A stretch of 5,501 bases of DNA from an uncultured Roseburia sp. (GTDB lineage: Bacteria; Bacillota; Clostridia; Lachnospirales; Lachnospiraceae). How positions within the stretch are numbered: the stretch's first letter is position 1; each line of letters opens with the position of its first letter. The notes beneath the pieces were generated by a model that was not told where the DNA came from, did no database searches, and saw nothing but the letters and a program-made list of their open reading frames with translations. The DNA lies in the NCBI GenBank assembly GCA_905206195.1, contig CAJLGN010000121.1:1-5501 (forward strand), written 5' to 3'. Positions 1 to 4,831 of this stretch are shown piece by piece. A program made the translations under genes and the position numbers.

Positions 1-1844
1 ACCCTGCCTCGTTTCACAAAATTCTCCTTGAAATTGATATTCTTTTTCTCATTTGTAATCGTGCTGGTGCAGTTGTATCCCTTGTTCTTCAACCGTTTCT
101 CCAAAATGGGGAGATGCTTCTCCACCATCGCATAGGAGGCGTCATCCTCAAAATAAAAATTCGTCTTCACCTGGCGATTCTGCATGCGAACCGAGACATC
201 CGTGGAGCCGAGATTGCCCATATCGAGGTGCAAAAATGCGGTCAGCTCCTCATTTTCCCCATCAAACTGTTTCTTATTCCGGTAGACATAGAGCTCACCG
301 TTGGCGTTTTGCCCCGACATCTTCAGCGGCATTTGGATATAATTATAAATCTGGTTCATCTGATTCATGAACTCGATATTTCCCCGGATGTCCGCCGCCG
401 TGTGCAAAAATGAATTCTGAGTAATTCCAGTCATCCGAATCGCAGACTCCATCTGCCTGATCTGATGCTCCATCTTCTCGTAGAGCTGACTGATCTTGTG
501 CTCCTCATTTAAATCCTGTGGTTTTATGAGCCACTGCTGCTCCACCATATGTCTGAGAAGGCTCTGGAACTCCTTCCCCGCAAAAAGCCGCTGCACTCCC
601 GCATACCCGTACTGGCTGTTCTCCGCAAACGCCCGCTGCAGGGAACTCAAAAATTCCGTCACCGGCATATCCTTTTTCAGAACTGCCACATCCGCGGCCT
701 GCTGCGCGCTCTCCGCAACCTGCCCTCCCTGCATTCCAATCGACTCGTCCTGCATCGTGTCCACAAAGATCGCCTCCGACTCCAACGGCACGAAAAGTGC
801 CGAATCCCCCGCGAGCGTCGGAACATTCTGGATCGCCTTTGTGAGCGCCGCGCGCTGTTCATCCGATAGCAGATCGCCGAGCGTCAGCTCTACCACCTGC
901 CCGGAGAACTGGCCAGTCTGCCCCTTTATCTGTCCAGAGTTCTCACCTGCCTGTGTCTGCCCCGCCCCCTGTAAAAGCTCATCCACAGCCATCTGCCCCG
1001 CGCGCTCCAAGCGCCCGCCTGACGGTTCCACCTCCCCTGCGCTTCCCGCCGGTACCATCCCTGCCTGCGCGCCTTGGTCTGTCATTTCCGCCTGTGCCTG
1101 CATCGCCGTCCCCGCGCGTCCATCCACGAGCTGCATCCCGCCGCCTTGCACGCCCTTGGCATCGCCCTTAAAAATATCCATGATCCGATTATAAAGATCG
1201 ACCGCGTCCTCCGGCAAAAGCGCCTCGTCCCCTATCGCCTCTGCAACCTGACCAAGCGCGAGCTCCATCTCATTTACCATGGTGTGCTGATCTGACAGAT
1301 AATGCTCGAACTGTGTCGTCATCGCCTCCGTCACCGGCATCCCAAGTTTCACCATCTGTACAATTGTCTGCACATTGGCATTTGGATTGCTATTTAGAAC
1401 CTTAACCATATCCAGGATGCTCTGCCGGTTGACCGGCATCTGCTCCTGCATCATCGTATCTACCATCGCGAGCGTCCGCTCGGTCGCAGGAATCTGCGCC
1501 GCAGTGAGCGCCTGAAAGAGAATCGGGTTGCTCGCACTTCCACCCCCCGTGTAGGGGCGGATCGATACCGTGAGTCCGTCGTTGGATCGCACCTGAAAAA
1601 ACATCGAGTTCCCCGGTTTTATATCCACTTTTCCCTCCAGACGCGCAGAGATAGTCTGCCCGTTTCCAAGCGCGAGCGTCACCTTTCCATTCTTCACCGA
1701 ATTGACAGTTCCCTCAAACACGCTTCCCGCCGACAAATCTCCCACTGTTGAGACCAATTTCTGCACGCCCTGCGCACCCCGCAGTTCCTCCGTACCATTT
1801 GCCACGTTTCGATTGTACTGTCCCAGCATATCCGATATCTGCAT
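1..1844 (-). CDS. FliK-like (Flg_hook domain) protein, C-terminus cut by window edge
   Basis: The frame is open for 614 codons to the left edge without a stop; the protein is probably nearly complete. Three parts are visible. Residues about 34-88 are rich in short beta-strand patterns (VFEGTVNSVKNGKVTLALG), like a small beta-barrel. Residues about 226-317 are a Gln/Gly/Ala-rich low-complexity linker. Residues about 518-593 match the FliK C-terminal Flg_hook domain: LHLDMGNLGSTDVSVRMQ, then a helix with LPILEKRLKNKGYNC. There is one Cys (about 592) and one Trp (about 438), as in many proteins secreted by flagellar-type export. FliK measures hook length and switches export specificity through FlhB; whether this protein does so is inference. 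It follows rnhB by 14 bases, the position of B. subtilis ylqG. The ATG at 1844 is preferred to the one at 1850 because GAGGG lies 6 bases before it but directly abuts the earlier one. Confidence 0.85.
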   Translation of the reverse strand, partial: MQISDMLGQYNRNVANGTEELRGAQGVQKLVSTVGDLSAGSVFEGTVNSVKNGKVTLALGNGQTISARLEGKVDIKPGNSMFFQVRSNDGLTVSIRPYTGGGSASNPILFQALTAAQIPATERTLAMVDTMMQEQMPVNRQSILDMVKVLNSNPNANVQTIVQMVKLGMPVTEAMTTQFEHYLSDQHTMVNEMELALGQVAEAIGDEALLPEDAVDLYNRIMDIFKGDAKGVQGGGMQLVDGRAGTAMQAQAEMTDQGAQAGMVPAGSAGEVEPSGGRLERAGQMAVDELLQGAGQTQAGENSGQIKGQTGQFSGQVVELTLGDLLSDEQRAALTKAIQNVPTLAGDSALFVPLESEAIFVDTMQDESIGMQGGQVAESAQQAADVAVLKKDMPVTEFLSSLQRAFAENSQYGYAGVQRLFAGKEFQSLLRHMVEQQWLIKPQDLNEEHKISQLYEKMEHQIRQMESAIRMTGITQNSFLHTAADIRGNIEFMNQMNQIYNYIQMPLKMSGQNANGELYVYRNKKQFDGENEELTAFLHLDMGNLGSTDVSVRMQNRQVKTNFYFEDDASYAMVEKHLPILEKRLKNKGYNCTSTITNEKKNINFKENFVKRGR

Positions 1845-1850
1845 CTTCAT

Positions 1851-1855
1851 CCCTC
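1851..1855 (-). promoter_or_regulatory. Ribosome binding site deciding the FliK-like start
   Basis: GAGGG on the minus strand ends immediately before the ATG at 1850, which leaves no spacer, but lies 6 bases before the in-frame ATG at 1844. The second ATG is therefore the better start. The site sits in the short gap after the rnhB stop codon, which suggests coupled translation. Confidence 0.55.
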
Positions 1856-1858
1856 GCT

Positions 1859-2638
1859 TTATATGTAAGACCCGTCGATAAAATTCCCGATAAAGCTCCT
1901 GCGGTGGATCGGAGAGGGCCCGTGTTTTTTCAAAGCTGCAATATGCACTGCAGAGCCGTAGCCTTTGTTCGCGGCAAACCCGTACTCCGGCATGATCCCG
2001 TCGTACTCCACCATCAACCTGTCCCTGGTCACCTTCGCCACAATGCTCGCCGCCCCAATTGAAATGCTCTTGGCATCTCCCTTTATGATCGGTATCTGCC
2101 GGATATCGATGCCAGGAATTGTCACCGCGTCATTTAATAGTATATCGGGCGTTTCTCCCAATTTACTTATAGCCTCCCGCATCGCCTCATAGGTCGCCTG
2201 CAGGATATTAATCTGATCTATGCAATCCGGTCCTACCATGCCGATTCCAACTGCGACCGCCCGCTTCATAATGATATCGTAGAGTTCCTCCCGCTTTGCT
2301 GCGGACAATTTTTTCGAGTCGTTAATGTAGAGAATATCACAGTCCCTCGGAAGAATCACTGCGCCCGCCACCACTGGTCCAGCCAGCGGGCCTCTGCCCA
2401 CCTCGTCGACACCGCAGACCATTCCGCACGCGCCGTATTCCTCCTCGTACTTTTTGAGCTTTCTCGTGCGCTCGCGCTCCGCGTCAAGACGTGCAAGGCG
2501 CGCCTTTGCCTGCTCCACCAATTTCACCACACCCGCGCGCGCATCCCGCTGGTGTCTCTCGATAAAATAAGGCAGCATCGCATCCGCCGCCTTTAATTCC
2601 TCTTTGATCTCACTGATTTTCTTTTTCTGAGCCTCCAT
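1859..2638 (-). CDS. rnhB: Ribonuclease HII
   Basis: RNase HII cuts the RNA strand of RNA-DNA hybrids and starts removal of single ribonucleotides misincorporated in chromosomal DNA. It is a cytoplasmic, metal-dependent enzyme. The protein is 259 residues, close to the roughly 255 of B. subtilis RnhB. Residues 1-72 form a charged, mostly helical extension common in Firmicutes enzymes. The catalytic core starts at GVDEVGRGPLAGPVVAGA (76-93). The four acidic residues expected for metal binding are present: D78, E79, D170 (LLNDAV) and D188 (KGDAKS). The AASIVAKVTRDR segment (196-207), the conserved GYGS tyrosine and the HRRSF motif near the C-terminus are also intact. The frame could extend to an ATG at 2731, but that would overlap rbgA, whereas the ATG at 2638 has AGGAGG 7 bases upstream. 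It is the third gene of the lepB-rbgA-rnhB series, 43 bases after rbgA. Confidence 0.97.
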   Translation of the reverse strand: MEAQKKKISEIKEELKAADAMLPYFIERHQRDARAGVVKLVEQAKARLARLDAERERTRKLKKYEEEYGACGMVCGVDEVGRGPLAGPVVAGAVILPRDCDILYINDSKKLSAAKREELYDIIMKRAVAVGIGMVGPDCIDQINILQATYEAMREAISKLGETPDILLNDAVTIPGIDIRQIPIIKGDAKSISIGAASIVAKVTRDRLMVEYDGIMPEYGFAANKGYGSAVHIAALKKHGPSPIHRRSFIGNFIDGSYI

Positions 2639-2645
2639 CCCTCGT

Positions 2646-2651
2646 CCTCCT
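2646..2651 (-). promoter_or_regulatory. Ribosome binding site of rnhB
   Basis: A perfect AGGAGG on the minus strand, 7 bases before the ATG at 2638. It decides against the upstream in-frame ATG at 2731, which lies inside rbgA. Confidence 0.8.
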
Positions 2652-2681
2652 TCGCGCTGCTTCACTCCTTGCCGCGCGCCC

Positions 2682-3536
2682 TCACGGTCGCTCCAGCGTG
2701 ATCTTTCCAAGTTTTCCCCCGCGGAACTCATCGATCAACAGCGCCGCTGCCTTGCTGTAGTCGAGCTCGCCTCCCTTTGAGATGCACTTCCGATTCCCGG
2801 CGATCTGAGCGAGCAGCCCTGCCGGCTCCTCATCTTCTGCAAGCGGATATTCCGCTGTCCCGTATCGCTCCTGCAATACCCCCTGGTAATGTTCCTTCAA
2901 CAACTTGATCAATTCCAACGACAATTCGTCGATATTTAAAATCTCATCTTTGATCGCCCCAATTAACGCCAAACGAAGTCCCACCAGCTGATCCTCAAAC
3001 TTCGGCCAGAGAATCCCCGGGGTATCCAAAAGCTCTACATTTTTATTGAGTCTGATCCACTGCTTTCCCTTTGTGACACCCGGTCGGTTTCCCGTCTTCG
3101 CGCACGCCTTCCCCGCATACGAGTTGATAAATGTGGACTTTCCAACATTCGGGATGCCCACCACCATCGCGCGCACCGGCCGATTTACAATCCCCCGCTT
3201 TCGATCCCGCTCAATCTTCTCCCTGCAAGCTTCCATGACGACCACAGTCACATGCTTCATCCCCGCTCGATTTCTGGCGTCAAGGCCGACGACATAATAC
3301 CCCTTTTTCTGAAAATACTCCGCCCACTCCCTGCTGACCTGCTCGTCCGCCAGATCAGACTTATTCATCAAAATCAGCCGGGCCTTATTCTTTCCCAGCT
3401 CATCGATATCCGGGTTCCGACTGCTCAGCGGAATCCTCGCGTCCACAAGCTCAATCACCAGATCTATTAATTTAATATCTTCCTGCATTTGACGCTTTGC
3501 CTTTGTCATATGTCCAGGATACCACTGAAACTGCAT
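2682..3536 (-). CDS. rbgA: Ribosome biogenesis GTPase RbgA (YlqF)
   Basis: RbgA is a circularly permuted GTPase that acts late in 50S subunit assembly; in B. subtilis it is essential. The 284-residue product (B. subtilis 282) shows the permuted motif order: G4 NKSD at 58-61, G1 GIPNVGKST at 127-135, G2 PGVT at 152-155 and G3 DTPG at 171-174. The N-terminal QWYPGHM segment places His at residue 9, matching the catalytic His9 of B. subtilis RbgA. The region after about 200 is the C-terminal helical domain that contacts 23S rRNA. The start is the ATG at 3536: it gives that His9 numbering and has AGGAG 9 bases upstream, while an in-frame TTG two codons earlier sits too close to the same site. It lies 43 bases downstream of lepB. 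Its presence near rplS fits its job, since L19 and RbgA both belong to the 50S subunit pathway. Confidence 0.97.
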   Translation of the reverse strand: MQFQWYPGHMTKAKRQMQEDIKLIDLVIELVDARIPLSSRNPDIDELGKNKARLILMNKSDLADEQVSREWAEYFQKKGYYVVGLDARNRAGMKHVTVVVMEACREKIERDRKRGIVNRPVRAMVVGIPNVGKSTFINSYAGKACAKTGNRPGVTKGKQWIRLNKNVELLDTPGILWPKFEDQLVGLRLALIGAIKDEILNIDELSLELIKLLKEHYQGVLQERYGTAEYPLAEDEEPAGLLAQIAGNRKCISKGGELDYSKAAALLIDEFRGGKLGKITLERP

Positions 3537-3545
3537 ACACAAACT

Positions 3546-3550
3546 CTCCT
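3546..3550 (-). promoter_or_regulatory. Ribosome binding site of rbgA
   Basis: AGGAG on the minus strand (extended AGGAGAG), 9 bases before the ATG at 3536 and only 3 bases before the alternative TTG at 3542. It supports the ATG. Confidence 0.65.
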
Positions 3551-3579
3551 ATTCCATCTACACAATCCCTGATCTGCCG

Positions 3580-4161
3580 CTACAGAAACCCGAAATCCCC
3601 CCATGGAGCCACACGAAACCAAGCTTTTCCAATGATGTGCTCCTTTTTGATATTGCCGATATTGGCGTAGCGGCTGTCCTCGCTGTTATTCCGGTTGTCC
3701 CCCAAAACAAAAAACTCATCCGACCCAAGTGTCGTCTCCTCCACTGCAAGCCCCGCATCCTCCATGGACGCAACCTCGATCTCCTCCTCAAACAACGCGC
3801 CATTTACATAGAGTGCACCGTTTTGAATCAGAACGGTATCCCCCGGAACCGCAACCACCCGCTTCACATAATAGTGCGACTTCTCATTGCCGTTTGGTAA
3901 AAATACGATAATGTCGTTCGGCTTCGGGTTCGTCACCTTATAAAGAAAGCGGTTCACCAAAATCTCATCGCCGCCCTTTAACGTCTCGGCCATAGACTGC
4001 CCGACCACGCTGGTGCGAAGCCCCGCAAAATAAACGAGCGTAAATGCAAGCAGCAGAGCGATTACAATCTCCGTCACCCAGACGCACACTTCTCTTAACA
4101 CTGCCATATTTATTTTTTTCTTCCGCCTGCCAAAATTAAGTCCGCTCTTTCTCCTGCGCAT
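3580..4161 (-). CDS. lepB: Signal peptidase I
   Basis: Type I signal peptidase removes signal peptides from exported proteins on the outer face of the cytoplasmic membrane, using a Ser/Lys dyad. The 193-residue protein is in the range of Gram-positive enzymes with one membrane anchor. Residues 1-18 are very basic (MRRRKSG, GRRKKK) and should stay inside; residues about 27-48 form the single membrane helix. The catalytic Ser is S56 in VVGQSMAETL and the general base is K100 in YYVKRVVAVPGD. The GDNRNNSEDSR box (154-164) completes the fold. The Ser box is slightly unusual: most family members read SMxPTL, whereas here the Pro is Glu. The ATG at 4161 has GGAGG 6 bases upstream, so the later Met19, which would remove the basic tail, is unlikely. 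It opens the lepB-rbgA-rnhB-FliK-like series and follows rplS after a terminator. It ends with TAG. Confidence 0.96.
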   Translation of the reverse strand: MRRRKSGLNFGRRKKKINMAVLREVCVWVTEIVIALLLAFTLVYFAGLRTSVVGQSMAETLKGGDEILVNRFLYKVTNPKPNDIIVFLPNGNEKSHYYVKRVVAVPGDTVLIQNGALYVNGALFEEEIEVASMEDAGLAVEETTLGSDEFFVLGDNRNNSEDSRYANIGNIKKEHIIGKAWFRVAPWGDFGFL

Positions 4162-4167
4162 TCCACT

Positions 4168-4172
4168 CCTCC
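4168..4172 (-). promoter_or_regulatory. Ribosome binding site of lepB
   Basis: GGAGG on the minus strand, 6 bases before the ATG at 4161. It begins directly after the T-run of the hairpin at 4173-4222, so folding of that hairpin could affect access to it; this is inference. Confidence 0.75.
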
Positions 4173-4222
4173 AAAAAAGCCACGCCGATTCCTGTTATAC
4201 TTTAACACAAACCGCGTGGCTT
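4173..4222 (-). terminator. Terminator-like hairpin in the lepB leader
   Basis: Read on the minus strand, a 9-base arm (AAGCCACGC, 4222-4214) is matched exactly by GCGTGGCTT (4185-4177), and the second arm runs into six T residues (4178-4173). This is the layout of an intrinsic terminator or attenuator, but the loop is 28 bases, long for a simple terminator. The loop holds a second smaller dyad (4193-4207). It lies directly before the lepB ribosome binding site, so it could be a leader attenuator, an upstream read-through stop, or an operator region. Function is inferred only. Confidence 0.4.
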
Positions 4223-4227
4223 AGCAA
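4194..4227 (-). promoter_or_regulatory. Weak candidate promoter of lepB
   Basis: On the minus strand TTGCTA (4227-4222) and TAAAGT (4204-4199) are 17 bases apart, each matching four of six consensus bases. An overlapping TATAAC (4199-4194) is a better -10 hexamer but has no well-spaced -35. A promoter somewhere here is expected, because a strong terminator separates rplS from lepB. The exact site is uncertain. Confidence 0.25.
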
Positions 4228-4247
4228 TTCATTTTGGCGTCATTCAC

Positions 4248-4296
4248 TTGCAGTGTCCGCCCCAGACTCCGGATGTCTGACCGCCTCTTTCTGCAA
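4248..4296. repeat. Nested inverted repeats between rplS terminator and lepB
   Basis: An outer pair (TTGCAG 4248-4253, CTGCAA 4291-4296) encloses an inner pair (CAGAC 4263-4267, GTCTG 4275-4279) around a 7-base centre containing the palindrome TCCGGA. The internal flanks are not complementary, so a fold would have a large internal loop. Arms this short can arise by chance. It may be a protein binding site or leader structure; no family is recognised. Confidence 0.3.
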
Positions 4297-4305
4297 AAGA
4301 GATGC

Positions 4306-4346
4306 AAAAAAGCCGGGAAGCATCTTCACTCAGATGCTCCCCGACT
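4306..4346 (-). terminator. Intrinsic terminator of rplS
   Basis: Starting 15 bases after the rplS stop codon, the minus strand forms a 15-base-pair stem (4346-4332 with 4325-4311, two G-T wobbles, no mismatch) with a 6-base loop GAGTGA, followed by six T residues (4311-4306; the first T closes the stem). This is a textbook Rho-independent terminator. It should end most rplS transcripts and separate rplS from the lepB series. Confidence 0.93.
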
Positions 4347-4361
4347 CTCTCCTGCCAACGA

Positions 4362-4715
4362 TTATCTTACTAACTCTTTTACCTTCGCCTTCTTACCAAC
4401 GCGATCTCTTAAATAGAATAACTTCGCACGTCTTACTTTACCCTGACGGACAACCTCCACCTTCTCAACGTTCGGGGAATGCAGCGGCCATGTCTTCTCT
4501 ACACCGACGCCGTTTGAAAGCTTTCTCACCGTAAAGGTCTCACGGTTACTTCCGCCCTGTCTCTTGATAACAGTTCCCTCGAAGATCTGGATACGCTCAC
4601 GGTTTCCCTCTTTGATCTTACCGTAAACCTTTACCGTATCGCCGACACGGAACTGCGGTACTTCTGCCTTAAGCTGCTCAGCCTCAATGCTCTTGATGAT
4701 TTCATTTGCGTTCAT
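4362..4715 (-). CDS. rplS: 50S ribosomal protein L19
   Basis: L19 is a 50S subunit protein at the interface with the 30S subunit, where it contributes to an intersubunit bridge. The 117-residue product matches the usual length of about 115. The sequence is diagnostic: [16 protein letters not shown] (22-37), the [15 protein letters not shown] stretch (40-54), [20 protein letters not shown] (60-79) and the basic C-terminal tail with [20 protein letters not shown]. The ATG at 4715 is preceded by AGGAGGT with a 6-base spacer. Unlike the common rpsP-rimM-trmD-rplS operon of many bacteria, the gene directly upstream here is a GNAT acetyltransferase on the same strand. A good promoter lies in the gap between them and a strong terminator follows rplS, so rplS can be transcribed as a single-gene unit. 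Confidence 0.98.
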   Translation of the reverse strand: MNANEIIKSIEAEQLKAEVPQFRVGDTVKVYGKIKEGNRERIQIFEGTVIKRQGGSNRETFTVRKLSNGVGVEKTWPLHSPNVEKVEVVRQGKVRRAKLFYLRDRVGKKAKVKELVR

Positions 4716-4788
4716 TTTGTGACCTCCTATTATTTGGATGTTCTTAATACGCCTATTCGTAACAGAGGACCATCTATCTCTTCACAAC
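4716..4788 (-). other. 5' leader of rplS, possible L19 autoregulatory leader
   Basis: From the predicted start point (about 4788) to the rplS ATG there are some 70 untranslated bases. Short pairings are visible (AGAG 4781-4778 with CTCT 4767-4764; AATA and TATT around GGCG nearer the gene), plus the strong AGGAGGT site at 4722-4728. An L19 leader RNA family is known in low-GC Gram-positive bacteria, so this stretch could be one, but I could not recognise the consensus fold here. Confidence 0.25.
4722..4728 (-). promoter_or_regulatory. Strong ribosome binding site of rplS
   Basis: AGGAGGT on the minus strand, complementary to the 16S rRNA 3' end, 6 bases before the ATG at 4715. Its strength fits a highly expressed ribosomal protein gene. 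Confidence 0.88.
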
Positions 4789-4794
4789 TGTTTT

Positions 4795-4823
4795 ATCTTA
4801 TCACAGGCCCTTGTAAATGTAAA
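4795..4823 (-). promoter_or_regulatory. Promoter of rplS, housekeeping sigma type with extended -10
   Basis: On the minus strand TTTACA (4823-4818; five of six consensus bases) is separated by exactly 17 bases from TAAGAT (4800-4795; four of six). A TGA directly before the -10 hexamer (4803-4801) gives an extended -10 element. The start point would fall near 4788. TTTACA is tandemly repeated (4817-4812), but only the upstream copy has correct spacing. Confidence 0.65.
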
Positions 4824-4831
4824 GTGATTTT

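Noticed and set aside
496..1194. A 232-codon plus-strand open frame with high Cys, Ser and Pro content
   Set aside because: It lies fully antisense to the FliK-like gene, has no convincing ribosome binding site, and its composition is that of a shadow of Gln/Gly-rich coding sequence.
2639..2731. N-terminal extension of RNase HII to the ATG at 2731
   Set aside because: It would overlap the end of rbgA by 50 bases and lengthen the protein beyond the family size; the ATG at 2638 has a perfect AGGAGG 7 bases upstream.
3537..3542. TTG start of rbgA two codons upstream
   Set aside because: The AGGAG site is only 3 bases before it, and the ATG at 3536 places the catalytic His at residue 9 as in B. 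subtilis RbgA.
3558..3803. An 81-codon minus-strand frame rich in Arg
   Set aside because: It overlaps lepB in another frame and has no recognisable domain; lepB has all catalytic motifs there.
4234..4534. Plus-strand small open frames at 4234-4416 and 4253-4534
   Set aside because: They cross the rplS terminator and lie antisense to rplS; no ribosome binding site or family match was seen.
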